Part shown: positions 26,104 to 37,408 of the stretch, piece by piece
How the letters are laid out: each line of letters starts with the position of its first letter
How positions within the stretch are numbered: the first letter of the stretch is position 1
NCBI GenBank assembly: GCA_034401135.1
Contig: JAWZSP010000001.1
Span: forward strand, 3,162,001-3,226,000
DNA: 64,000 bases
Source of the DNA: Volutella citrinella
Taxonomy: Eukaryota; Ascomycota; Sordariomycetes; Hypocreales; Nectriaceae
Reading direction: 5' to 3'
The notes under the pieces: generated by a model
The model's database searches: none
Told to the model about the DNA's origin: nothing
Seen by the model: only the letters and a program-made list of their open reading frames with translations
Program-made: the position numbers and the translations under genes

Positions 26104-27135
26104 AGTAGCAACCGCCGTTGCTTTTTGCGGATCATGGCCATGTCTTTTAATGGGTTGGAGTTTATACTGAGTGAGGCTCGTGTTTTTACTAATCTCGGCA
26201 TTTGTGCTTTCGGCATTTGTGCCTACACCTTGGAGGCGGGGTTGTGGGTGGCCGGCCCTCTTTACGATTCATCTTCATTCGTTTATTGTTAGCGCATTAC
26301 CCATACCAACATACCCATGCCCGCTTCCACGGGCGGCACGACACTGTGGGAGGGGCTCTATTGATGTGGACGAGACCGGCAGCTTTTGGATAAAGGGGTT
26401 TTTCTTTTCGGTGGATTGCGTCACGAGGTTTCCATCCGGGGAGCAGCACAGAGATCGATCCCCGACGGACCTCTGGTGGCTTTGTTCTTTCTGCTTGTAT
26501 ATTTTTAAAACTTTTTGACTAGCGTCGACGTCGTGTACATGGCTTACGCGAAAAATGAAAACTGCCAAGAAAAGCTCCAGTTCCAGGTTTTGGCAAACGC
26601 ATCCAGCGTGACAGGCACAATCAGCCACAAGTCGCGCTCTCGGCATGGCTCTACATGCAGCGGATGAGAGATGCGAAACTAGTAGTGATGGCAGCTACCA
26701 CGGCTGACGGGTGTACAAGATCAGGGTCTTGGTATTAAGCAACCGTAAACAGTTGCTATGTCAATCATCAAGAGGCTTACGAATGGCTGCCACGAGAAGC
26801 GCCCCAAAGAAACAACACCATGTGTTTGAGCTGGTATTTTATAATACATTGTACGTGGATAGAAACCTAGCAGTAGTCGTCCCGTGCGACACCCTCTGCA
26901 ACATAATACATTCACAGGTTGACCTGTCCATTTCCTCCCCATCTTGAAACGGCCCAAAAACGCAATGGAAATTGAAAGATACCATATTTCACCTTTCCCA
27001 GGCTCCCAGTCTTGATAAAAAAAAATGCCCCCTGTCACACTTTTGGGGCACGATTCACGAACAAAGTACACCCCTCTTTAGCACCCTTCATCTCGCCCCC
27101 TGGTATTCGTCGTAGGCAGCAATGGCTGACCGTCT
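26104..27135. other. Convergent 3' spacer before TVP23
   Basis: About 1.0 kb between converging genes (surface protein plus, TVP23 minus), relatively AT-rich, with an A-run near 27016-27026 and T-rich tracts expected of 3' UTRs. No further gene is seen. Confidence 0.55.
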
Positions 27136-28007
27136 TCAGCCGCGCGAGAACCAGCGGCCAACCATGTTGGTGGCGAGCGTGCTAGCGATGTTGGTAGATC
27201 CAAAGGCAGACCCCGCGAGGTTGGATGCCTGGCTGAACTTGTCGCAACGCGAGAAGGCCAGAGTGTTCATGATAGTCAGCACCAGGGCGATGGCTGTGAG
27301 AACTCGGGGTCAGCTTTGTCCCCCACAGCGATGGACAGATTCCCGTATACATACCGACAAGTGGCAGCCACGTAAAGTGCAGGCCGGCGATGGCGAGGAT
27401 GGCCATGACGATCCAGAGAATGGGCTGCACGTAGAGGGCGAGCCAGAAGAAGCGGCTGTCGGTGGCGTTGATGTCCTTGGTGCCGGGCTCGCTGCTCTCA
27501 AAGACCCATCTGGACTCGCCCGTCTGGGGGTCGACCTCGTTCCACCATCGTAAGCCGACGAGGCGTCGCCCGGCAATGTTCTTGAGGTAGTAGAAGTCGG
27601 CGGCGAGGAGGAGGATGGTGATGATGAAGATCATGACCCTGCGCGGAAGCACCCACTTGGTCAGCACAACTGCGTTCCTTGCGTATCATGTAACAGAGAA
27701 ACCCCATCGCTCCAATTGGATACGGCATCGTAGCCTCGCGGGAGGGCGGAGGGGGGGTTGAGATGGACAGGGGGACATACATGCTGCTGGTGAACCACAT
27801 GCCCAGGAAGTAGACGAGGAGACTTGCTGCAGCGGACAGTCAGCCAGTCGCGTCCAGCCAGACCAGACAATACTGCCAGGCCCTCGGGAGCAGCTAGGAG
27901 AAGAGCTCACATATCCGGAAAACCAAAAAGGTGAGCAGCGTGATGGGATGCGCGCTGAGGCGCCAGCTCAGGGAGCCCGGCGTGGGCAGCTGTTGCGCGG
28001 CCTCCAT
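27136..28007 (-). CDS. TVP23: Golgi membrane protein TVP23
   Basis: Exons on the minus strand: 28007-27911, 27826-27781, 27638-27355, 27293-27136; introns 84, 142 and 61 bases; 194 residues. Diagnostic family blocks are [72 protein letters not shown] and [16 protein letters not shown]. There are four predicted membrane helices. Tvp23 is a conserved Golgi/trans-Golgi vesicle protein associated with Yip4/Yip5-type proteins and retrograde trafficking. All three introns have clear branch points; the first join reads ATA T|CA AGT, restoring the conserved Ile-Ser-Ser. The protein ends with FSRG. Length is normal for the family. It is divergent from the downstream lyase gene (722-base gap). Confidence 0.95.
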
Positions 28008-28729
28008 GTCGGGATGGGCTAGGAGCGTCGCGGGAGAAGGAAACGGACAGACGGGGTCGCGGGGAGGGCACAGCGAGCGAGCTGCGTCGCGGGGGGAGGC
28101 GTGGGCGGCGAGGGAGAGGGGAAACCTGGCGTCGCTGAGGACCGTCGTCGCGGGATGGTGATGGTTTCGCGGCGTGTCAATGTGAACACCTGTCTGGGCC
28201 AGCACCAGGAGCTTGGAGGCTCTGCCGGGCGCCACTTGGTGGATGCTGTCACCTATCGTACGTAAGCTGGGCGTTTCTTAGGCGGCACAGCGCTAATTCA
28301 CGGCCTTAGCAGATCCCTGAACCCCTGGAACGCCAAAGGCCTATTCCAGGCGGTGGAGCATGGCAGAATACCGGCTGTTAAGCTCCACCGTCATGGCGCA
28401 GGGGTGGGGACCTAGCGGTGCCTGTGCGTACAGCCTATGGGCCCTGAGCCTACCTTATGCGGAGAGATCTCGGCTTAGACGACGGGACTCTAAGTCGGCA
28501 ATCAAGACCGGTCCGTTTGGGTAACTCGGCGTCTTGATCTCAATGCCTGATACTTGATTGACCTCCCAACCTGCATCTACCCATTGGGTTTCATCGCAGT
28601 CAGCTTTTATCAAACACCGCTGCTCATTCAGCAGCATCAATTGTAAAGCTTGAGAGCAAGATACTCAGTCAACTGCACAACTCGTGACTTGCAACACCAA
28701 GCCGAACATCACCAACATCCGAAGCGACC
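28008..28729. promoter_or_regulatory. Divergent intergenic region between TVP23 and the lyase gene
   Basis: This 722-base spacer must contain both promoters. The first 200 bases next to TVP23 are very GC-rich with repeated GTCGCGG words; the remainder is mixed. No distinct TATA box or other gene is seen. Confidence 0.5.
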
Positions 28730-29761
28730 ATGGCCGCCAGATCAGCCTCCATAATCCGGCGTTCCCTCCTATACGGTGCGCCTCCATGTGAAAACTAAAA
28801 CCTAGACGACTGCACAAGACGCTAATACGATCCCTCTACAGTGCCCGGTTCGTCCCAGAAGATGCTGGCCAAGTCGCTGGGCGTCAAGTCGGACAACGTC
28901 ACCTACGACCTCGAGGACTCCGTCACGCCGGCCCTCAAGCCCACGGCCCGCGACCAGCTCCGCGCCCACATCTCGGGCCTCGCGGCGCGCCCGCCGTCCA
29001 TTGGTGAGCTCGCCGTGCGCATCAACGCCGTGTCCACGCCCTTCGCCCTCGACGACCTGACGGCCCTCGCCCCGCTCCCCCACGTCGACGCCGTCGTCGT
29101 GCCAAAGGTGAACTCGCCCGCGGACCTCACCTTTGTCACCGACGTCCTGCGCCACGTCGCTCCGGAGCGCCATGCCGGCAGCGACGCCCCGAACCCCGTC
29201 CGCATCATCGCCCTCATCGAGTCGGCCCGCGCCATCATGGACCTGTCCGCCATCTGCAAGGCGTCGCCCTACCTGAGCGGCCTCATCTTCGCCGCCGAGG
29301 ACTTTGCCCTCGATCTCTCCCTAACTCGTACCCCTTCCCTAACCGAGTTCCTCTTTGCGAGGTCGGCCATAGTCACAGCCGCCCGTGCCGCCGAGTTGCC
29401 GAGTGCCATTGACCTGGTCTGCACAGAGTTCCGCGGCGAGCAAGGCCTCAAGACGCTTGCAGAGGAGTGCGCCGGCGGAAAGGCGTTGGGATTCAACGGA
29501 AAGCAGTGCATCCATCCAAGTCAGGTCGACGTCGCCCAGCGCATGTTCGCGCCCGCTGCTGATGAGGTGGAATGGGCGGCGAGGGTCTGCATTGCCGACG
29601 AGAAGGCAGCCCGCGCGGGTCGAGGCGCCTGGACTTTGGATGGCAAGATGATCGATGCCCCAGTCGTTGGTAAAGCCAGTGCGGTCCTCTCAAAGGCCCA
29701 GCAATGCGGCTTTGACGTGCAGGGCTTGCGCGAGAAGTGGAAGGGCCAAGAACCTGAGTAA
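28730..29761 (+). CDS. HpcH/HpaI aldolase / citrate-lyase-beta family protein (CLYBL-like), probably mitochondrial
   Basis: Exons 28730-28775 and 28842-29761; intron 66 bases; 321 residues. Motifs: YVPG (15-18), DLEDSV (38-43), RINAVSTP with Arg75, VPKVNSP (103-109), IALIES with Glu142, AAEDFALDL with Asp169, and [13 protein letters not shown] near the C-terminal third. These are the Mg2+ and acyl-CoA binding positions of the CitE/CLYBL/HpcH fold. The enzyme probably cleaves or forms a C-C bond on a malyl- or citramalyl-CoA-type substrate. The N-terminus [15 protein letters not shown] lacks acidic residues and resembles a short mitochondrial presequence, as in human CLYBL. The first exon encodes mainly that presequence. 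The precise substrate is not determinable from sequence. Confidence 0.88.
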
Positions 29762-29838
29762 AGATAGCTTGCATTGATGCTGTTGAGATGGCCTCCCAGT
29801 TTCTGAACCCTAGGTATGTACACATAACCAGATGCTAC

Positions 29839-32443
29839 CTACGCCAAACGGTTTGGACGCCAGAACGAGGCCGAATCGAATCCTCCGTCACACGCGGCCC
29901 TGTTCTCAAACTCCATGCGGGCTCGTGTTCCATCCTTTCTCGCGTCATAATATGTCGTGGGCAAAATCTGCAGCTGTTCCGATGAGGTCTGCGGCGCTGC
30001 CGAGACTCTTCTATCCCCGCTGCGTCCATCAAATCTTCCACTACCGTAATCATACCGGCTTGCTTCCAATGCCTGGCCATTGCTCATCATGCCGTTGTCG
30101 TGCCCGCTGCACACATGCGCTAGCCCTTCGGTCTCCTCCCATGTCTTCCAGGCTTCGGCTTCCATTCTGTCAAGAAACTCCGTCATGCCTTCATCAATAT
30201 CACTGCATGTAGATGCCCGTATGCTCCTCTGGAATCTCAGGGCTTCTTCTAGCGCCTTTTTGACGCCCGTAGAGGATCTCCAGGCGTCTGGGGGCGTAGC
30301 TGGCCCAGGAAAGTCTTGGCTTTCTTCAAGAATTGTGCAAATCGAGTCTCTGTTGAGGAGGCCATCGTCCAGCGTCTGGCCAAGCGATTGCATGTATTCT
30401 CGGAACTCGTCGCTGAACTGGGGAACCGCTACACCGTACCTAAATGGATAGACCGTCTGGCGGGCAGCCCCAGGCCCAGGCCCGGTAGCAGAGAGGTTTT
30501 CTCGCAAATTATAGCCGTACGTGGGAAACTCATGCTGATTGCCGTTTGTCGGTGTAGTCGGCGAAACCGGCGATGCCTCTCCGGTGTGGCTTTCTTCTCT
30601 ATTTTCCTCAATAGAGGTCAGACTAGGGGGCCGCGCCGCGAAAGCCGAAAACATTCGCTCATTAAATTTTGAATCCGAGGTTTGATAGGCTTGGTGCTCG
30701 GGTCTCTCATGTTGGTGTTTTACTTCCTGTCGCCCCGTTGCATCTCCCAGCGGGCGATGGCTGTCATTGTAGCTTTGTGAATGATTGTTGAAGCTGTCTT
30801 CTTCAAGTGCAGAACGCTGCATCCGCCAAAACTCCGAGTATGGAGAAATCATGGTTCCCTTGTCCTTAGATGTCGGTATCACATTGTGAGGTTTTGCGAT
30901 GGCTTGCCTTGAAGACTCTTGCGCTCTCGGTTCACTCAGCCCTCGTCCAGTGTCTACTCTCTTCGAGTCTTCTGGCCGTCTCGGGGCCCTTGTTGTTTTT
31001 GCGTTCTGCGGGCTTATGACGGTCGCTGCTGTTCTATTGATCCGGGGTCGGCCTGCAGATTCGGCTGCTTTGGGGTCCTGTTGCTGCCTCTGGTCCCGTT
31101 GCCCTCTGCTGCAACTGCCCATAATTCCAGTATCATCAAATATTCCGGTATCCACGAGGTCCTGGGGGAATCCCCCAGGGGTTTCCAACTTGTCACCGGT
31201 TTCATACGTGATCGGTGTCCGGGGCACATGTCGGTCCTGGTGCGCAATTCTGGCACTTGATGCGCTCCCAAGGCTGGCTGTTCGTGACTTGGAGTCTCCG
31301 GGTTTGGCTGTTTTTTGTCTCTTTTGGAGTTTTTTGCTGCGTCCCCGACTAATTTTGTTCTTCTCTTGATCACCTCGGTTGGTTGACTGGGATGACTCGC
31401 TCCTTGGCTGTTTTGGTGGGGCCTGGCAAGGCTCATGTGTTTCATCGTGGCTGTTGCGACCCTTCGAGATCTGAAAACGTCGCCGGTCGCGACCAGGCGA
31501 TGCGCATCGTTCTTTTCCTTGCGCCGTGTGAGAGCTTGTTCCTTCCCGCTCCTCCCCCGAGTCGCGGCCGAAGAAGCCCATTTCGTTGAAATCCAGATCG
31601 GCAGCCACTGCACCGATGTAAGTGTAAACTCCGCTCCAGCCTGGCTAAGGGCAAGGTCCCAACTTACGTTTCATTGAAGAGCTTCTGCCATTCTGGAACA
31701 ATCCCGCGGTGAGTGAAGGTTTCAGCTGGCAGAATTAGCATCAGAATGTGCACAGCTGTTTGCTTGCATCATTGACATACGGTGAGGTGCGAGTCGTGGA
31801 TAGCAGTAGAAGTGAAGTTCTTCACAACATCTCGACTCGAGCGAATGCTGACTTTTTTTGGCTGGCTCCCGAGCTTCCTCGATTGTTTCCTATGAGAACG
31901 CCCTTGCTTTTTTGTTTCGTAGCGATCATGCCTTGTCTTTCGCCGTGGCTGCTTCTCAAACGCCGGTGCGTCTGACACTAATGGATCTGAGCGGGTTGAT
32001 GGGTGGGACCGCTTTTCGCCTGGGCCCAGATGACCGCTCTCAGAGGCACGAAGGAGTATTAGAAAGCTTGAACTTTGGTCATTTGGCGAGCCGAGCCTCT
32101 CTGCGGTCCTTGGTTGGCGGGGTCCGCCATGTGATATATCCAGTTCCCGCCCGGCCCGACAATGGTTGTGCGGTGTGATGGGGACAACTTCTGCCATATT
32201 ATGCGGGCGCCAGCTTGGCCCATGGTCCTTGATCTCCCCGCAATCAGTCACCAGATCAGCTTCCTCGCCTCCATGGGTGGCCTCGTGGACCTCTGCCAAC
32301 CAGGTTTGAACGTAGCCTCTCTTACCAATGGTCGCAAGTGGGGGATCATCCGATGTATCAGAATAACGCTGCCTTCTCTCACGATGGCGGCACTGGCGAT
32401 GCTGGCGATCATGGAAGGATCCCATAGTACGTTGCGGTCGCAT
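29839..32443 (-). CDS. Uncharacterised 829-residue basic, disordered protein
   Basis: Exons on the minus strand: 32443-31781, 31725-31668, 31607-29839; introns 55 and 60 bases. I do not assign a function. The N-terminal 220 residues end in a Lys/Arg-rich stretch (about 163-200, nuclear-localisation-like). Next is a compact ordered-looking segment formed across three exons: SRDVVKNFTSTAI, HDSHLT|LKPSLTAGLFQNGRSSMK|LAADLDFNEMGF. The rest is Ser/Arg/Gln-rich, with a helical C-terminal block (QFSDEFREYMQSLGQTLDD; GVKKALEEALRFQRS). The segment resembles one I associate with uncharacterised Sordariomycete proteins, from memory. The start could equally be the ATG at 32425. The splice junctions are strong because all three exons rejoin that segment in frame. 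The 3' end is 77 bases from the converging lyase gene. Confidence 0.72.
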
Positions 32444-33595
32444 TTAGCGAATCAAAGAGCCAGTTTCGATAGCCATGTGTAGCAAGTTGATGACAAGGTG
32501 TGGTAGCCTTTGGCCATCGGCAGCCCAGCGGGTGTATGCGTCAATGCCGCGTAGCGCTTGCCTTGATGCAGCAGACACGCCTTCTTGACCATCAACCTGC
32601 CCGTTTGCAGGCTATCTTAATTGTCTCTCTCTACTCCGTACCCTTATCTAAGATATTCCTGCTCAGAGGCTGATAGGACGTTTCAACAAGATGCAGGACC
32701 CACCAGTGCATCTCCAAGACCACCATTAGCAAAGGGGCCTGATGCGGTCTTTTTTTTTTTGTAGCGATTAGCCAAATGGAGAGCGACGATGAAGAGTGAG
32801 TCAATCCTCTGTCGGGCTCTTGATGAACGACTGGAGGGATTAACAACGGGGCACAGACCAGGCACCCAAAGCACCATCACCATCTTGCTCCAAGAGACAC
32901 CTGTTGCGACTTTCAACCAGACCCGCTGCCGGGACCCACCTGCAGACCTATCAGTGGCTGTCGCTGATGTTTCATGTCCCTTGCCTCGTCTTGGCTGGGA
33001 GCGCACGGAGGCGGCCCAGACTGCGTTGCATGAAGCTTCAAGCTTCTCTGACAAGCCGAAACCCATCAGTACCCATCACCCCAGTCTCCCAGGATCGTGT
33101 GTTTTATATGCGAGGGTCATGGGCAGTCATGCGTGCGGGGAGCCTGGGTGGTATTGCATATATCCCAACGACACTTGCCTGATCTTGCGTGACTGCACAT
33201 GGCCAATGCAGGAGAGTGCGTAACCGACGGGTTGGTGTTGCACAACCGCAGTCGGCAGCTCCGTCGCCCCGTCGGGCATTGCAGCCTTGTCACTTGTAGA
33301 CATGCGAATCCCGCAGAGGCTTCTCAGGGACTCGCCCCGCCCCGTCTTGGCGCATGACGTTTCAGACTATCCCTCGTGGGCTTGCATCAATGAGTTGAGG
33401 CGTGACTGCGAGCGAGCCAGCCACCTAGTCGGCTGGAGATTCTTGGATGCGCCAATCGGTCGCAGGAGTTATATTGGACTGTTGGCGGAAAAACACATCG
33501 GTTACCAATGCGATATGCCGAAGTGCATGGCCGCAGGGATAGTGGAAACATGCACTGATGTTGTTCTGCCAGATGTCTTAGCTTCTATTTTTTCG

Positions 33596-33648
33596 TCTGA
33601 AGTCACGGTCCCCTTACCAGTATCTGAAGTCACAGTCCCTTGCCGGTA
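33596..33648 (+). repeat. Imperfect ~27-bp tandem duplication
   Basis: Two adjacent copies start with TCTGAAGTCAC and continue through a GTCCC...CCAGTA or CCGGTA end, with a few substitutions and a one-base length difference. It lies in non-coding DNA. Confidence 0.75.
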
Positions 33649-34451
33649 TGGTGGAGAGCAGTTCATGAGCAGGAGCAAGTTGGAGCGACCAGGCTATCTA
33701 TCCCACTGAGTAGGGGGTTGTCCTTCGCGATATTTGCTCCGTACTGAGTAGAGCTTTAGAATCAGTCGCACTCATGACTATCGCGATGGGTTTTGGGCAT
33801 CCGAGATTTCCATCCATCGGCACAGGACGTTGACGTCCAACGTGGTATAGATGAACCTGTTGGTTATGATCGACGAGGGCCAGGGTATGCGCCTTAACAC
33901 CTAGGGACCTCGGCGGCACTTGCGCCCAGATAGCCACTGGCATATTAGCGGCAAAAGCCGCCTGGTGCATGGATAGACACCATTGCGCCGTTGGGATATG
34001 TCGCAGCTGCCCCGGCCACCTGGCTTCGACGTGCTGTGGTTTCCGCTCTATTCCTGGGCTCATGGGAGAACTTCCAGCTACCAGCCCTGGGAGACGGGGG
34101 TCTTGTCTCCGCAGTCGACGCTCGGTACGGCCCGAGTACCTGTTACCTGACCTGCGCACTTGGTGCGACGCCTCAGATAGTAGTGGTACCTACCTCGCCC
34201 TGTGTCGTGATTTGGGCAATGGCAGTGCCCTTGTTGTGTGGGTGGTTCGGCAGGCGCCACTTGGGGGCCTGCCGGGCCTGCCTGTCTCCTTCCCGGTCAT
34301 CATGCGAACATGATGGGGGCGCCCAATCATCTGCCCCGAGATGCACCTGGCTGGGGCCTCCCAACCTGTCAAACACCAAGGGACCTCTCATGTGTTGCAC
34401 AAATGCAACGGCGCAACCACAGGGCGCAATCGCACCCCTTGACGCAGATAT

Positions 34452-34487
34452 CCGCCGTCGCCGCTGCCGTCGCCGCTGCCGCCGCCC
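34452..34487. repeat. Imperfect GCC/GTC trinucleotide microsatellite
   Basis: A run of CCG, CTG and GTC triplets (CCGCCGTCGCCGCTGCCGTC and onward) of about 36 bases in intergenic DNA. Confidence 0.8.
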
Positions 34488-35680
34488 AGGCATCGCCGTA
34501 GTTTGCCTTGGCCGACGCACCTAGTCACTTGCGCAGCTTGACTACCTATTATTACATGCTCAATAGGTACTTACTCACTGAGCGACAGCCGTGAACCTGG
34601 CGCAGCATGAACACGGGTCAGGGTGCAGCGACACTCGCCCAGCACAGATCTAGCAGGGAGCGCTTTCCAGCCGTCATGACGGTCATGTCCGTTTGTTCCT
34701 TGCGCCGTCAACCGGCGGGTCTGAAACCGCCTGTCCGTGATCCTGGGATCGGGTCTCTGTCGACTCCACCCCAGGAGTGAGGAGCCCGCCACCATTCGAC
34801 CCCGTATCCAGCGAAAAGGGGCTGTCGAACAGGAGCTCTTACAGACCGTGTGTGAGAGATATCCATGTCCAGCTTGACATGCGCATGCAAGGAGGGGCGC
34901 TGGGCTGCTGCTGGCTGAGCGACAGCTATGCCAGACCGCCACTCGTGGCGCTCTTAGCTAGCAGCTGCGCGGCCGAAAGAGGCGACGCCAGAGGCGGACG
35001 TGATAACCCATGGGCCGTGGCCGGGCGAGTTGGGCATGGAGGGGCAAGGCAACGAAACGAAACAGGCTCCCAGGTCGAAGATCTTGTCAAGAAGGGTGCT
35101 TGTCACCACACCGCAAGCAGCCCGCAGTTCGAGCCCCCAGGACACCACAAGCGCAGGGACCGGCCCAGGATTGCGCACTGAGGGGGGTAGCATGTGGGCA
35201 TGCTAGTCTCCAGAAGGCGAATCGTAGCTCACCAGGGCATCGGCAGGGAACCATGTTTGGGTGCTGTTCTTGGTCTGGGAGCTAGCCGTGATGCTTGGCT
35301 TCCTGTGGGGAACGCTGCGTGGGGCCCGGCCGTCGTCATCACAGACTGCGTCCTCACACTCCCGCCGTGGTTGATGGCTGCCAGCATCAGCTCCTGCGCG
35401 CCCTCGCCCCCGAGCCCAACATCACGGTGAGGCTGAGAGTGCATTGATGCCGTTTCCTGTTTCCCACCCCTGCGCCTGGCGCATAACCTGTGCCTGACTG
35501 CCTGTCTTCTGCGCTCGCCCTGAAGCGAGTTTGGTCCCAAACGGAATACCCCCCCTTTTGACTTGGCCCGCACGGGGCCTGTCGAGAGCCAAACGCGACT
35601 GGCTTGGGTTCCCCCCCCCTTCGAGCACTGCCTCCACGGATGAGCCCACTGGGCGATCGACGGCAGCACTGGCAGTGGAC

Positions 35681-35688
35681 TATATAAG
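35681..35688 (+). promoter_or_regulatory. TATA box candidate for the RRM gene
   Basis: TATATAAG preceded by GC-rich DNA and followed by a C/T-rich stretch typical of fungal leaders. It lies 827 bases before the RRM start codon, so it would imply a long 5' UTR or a leader intron. Confidence 0.4.
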
Positions 35689-36277
35689 ATGGCGGGAATT
35701 AAAGGCTAAGGCCAGCGCCATCAATAGAAGCTTGGTCCCAAGGAGACGCCTGAGCTGTCTGATTAGCCCGGATTTCGTGCACCAGCCAGACGCCACGATA
35801 CCCTTCTCATCGAGGCGCCCCCCCCCCCCTGCCCCAGTATCGACATCCAACGCTGGCAGCAACGTGCCTTTGACCTCCCAGCTGGTCTGCTGCAGGGAAC
35901 CATACATCCATCTAGCCAACCTACATAACCGTGCCTGTCAGTCCTCCGCACCAACAGCCCGCGCCTCCTTCCCCGTATCCATTCTCCCCTTCACTTCATC
36001 CTCCTTTGATCCTGACTTTCGGGTGCCTCACATCCGCCTCACGCCTTACTCACTCTCCTATCACGCAAACTGACCCCTCTAGCAGCGAACCAACCGCCTG
36101 TTCAATTAGCGCATCAGCCGGCTTTGCCCTCGTCGATCAGGGGCCATATCGCATTCAACCAGCTTTGCGCCGGTTGCCATTCGAACAAACATCAACGGTA
36201 TTGTAGGTGCGTCTATCCCTATTCAAGCTCTACATTGTTCGTGCGCAACCCCCCGTCGCCAGCTGCCCGCACTGTCT

Positions 36278-36302
36278 TGAACTGGCGCCTGGCGCCAGTT
36301 CA
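36278..36302. promoter_or_regulatory. 25-bp near-perfect palindrome in the RRM gene leader
   Basis: Arms TGAACTGGCGCC and GGCGCCAGTTCA flank a single T. It lies 206 bases upstream of the RRM start codon. It could be a dimeric protein-binding site or, in RNA, a GC-rich hairpin in the leader. Confidence 0.6.
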
Positions 36303-36507
36303 CGTCGCTGAGCCATCCCACCTCGCCTCGTGCCGCTTTTCACCCTTACATCCATACCCAACTTCCCCAAGTCCCAAGTCCCAAGATTTCACGCGCAAAC
36401 TCGACGGCTCGCGGACTGAGCACTCGCCATTTCACATTTCCCACCCTTGCTGGACCCGAGCTGAGACCCGACTTGCGCAGCAGATTCAACTCGTACCAAA
36501 CGTCATC

Positions 36508-37408
36508 ATGTCGAAGCTTTTCATCGGGTAAGTCGCTACCCCGCCGGTCTGCGATTGGAATGAGACTGTCCTGGCTGACCGTTTCGAAGTGGCTTGGCAT
36601 GGCACACCGAGGAGGGCACTCTTCGCCAGAAGTTCGAAGAGTTCGGTCCCGTTGAAGAAGCTGTAAGTGATATCGCGTCATCTTTGCTCTGTCAGAGTCT
36701 CCGTCTAGCTTCGATGGCATGCCCACGTCCGAGTGGCGGCCAGAACAATGTTTACTTCTTTCGAGCCTGTATCTCCTTGGTCTAACAACGGGCCTGCAAA
36801 GGTAGTGGTAAAGGACCGCGACACTGGTCGCAGCCGCGGCTTTGGATTCGTGCGATACACCCAGGAGGATGATGCCCAGAAAGCCATCGCTACCATGAAC
36901 AACGTCGAGTACGATATTCTCTTTTTGCTACGATTTTTCTTGGCCGCGCAATCCCAGTGTCGCGAACAGAGTACAGAGTCTCATTGCTTGCAGGTTTGAT
37001 GGGCGCACCATTCGTGTCGACAAGGCCTCGGACAACGGGTCTCGAGGTGGATACGGCGGTGGCCGCGGTGGCTTCGGAGGCAACTTCGGAGGTAACTTCG
37101 CCGGACGGGGAGGCGGCTATGGGCATCCCATGCAATACCCTCCCAACTACCCCGGCTCCGTCCCGCCCATGGGATACGCTCCTCAGCAGCCGCAGTACGG
37201 TCGCGGCTTCCAGCCACACCCCGGGTACGGCGGCCCGCCTGCCCAAGGTATATCACATCTCCCCGTCGAGTATGGGAATATGCTGGGCGACTCAGTACTG
37301 ATGCTGTTTGCAGGTTACGGTGGGCCACCCCAGCCCTACGGATACGTCGATCCCTCGCAGCAGCCCCCGCCTCAGCAGCAGCCTCCCCAAGGTGGAAGGG
37401 GCTACTAG
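36508..37408 (+). CDS. Glycine-rich RRM RNA-binding protein
   Basis: Exons 36508-36527, 36590-36662, 36802-36908, 36994-37247, 37314-37408; introns 62, 139, 85 and 66 bases; 182 residues. A single RRM covers residues 2-80, with RNP2 KLFIGGL at the N-terminus and RNP1 RGFGFVRY at 43-50. The C-terminal half is Gly/Tyr/Pro/Gln-rich ([12 protein letters not shown], then a [14 protein letters not shown] tail), a composition prone to condensate formation. This is the layout of small cold- and stress-inducible glycine-rich RNA-binding proteins (CIRBP/GRP type), which act as RNA chaperones. The first exon is only 20 bases. The 66-base last intron has no stop and is a multiple of three, so retention would add 22 residues inside the tail. 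A long leader is expected. Confidence 0.9.

Larger units (their letters stand above)
32444..36507. other. 4.1 kb gene-free interval with RRM-gene promoter at its right end
   Basis: Between divergent genes. It contains a T-run at 32750-32760, a short tandem duplication at 33596-33648, a GCC/GTC microsatellite at 34452-34487 and a 12-base C-run at 35818-35829. A TATA box at 35681 is followed by C/T-rich leader sequence and a 25-base palindrome at 36278-36302. Short ORFs (up to about 180 codons) have no protein-like features. Confidence 0.5.

Noticed and set aside
33287..33709. 140-codon plus-strand frame containing a repeated SEVTVP peptide
   Set aside because: The peptide repeat simply reflects the 27-bp tandem duplication in DNA, and the frame begins with TTG.
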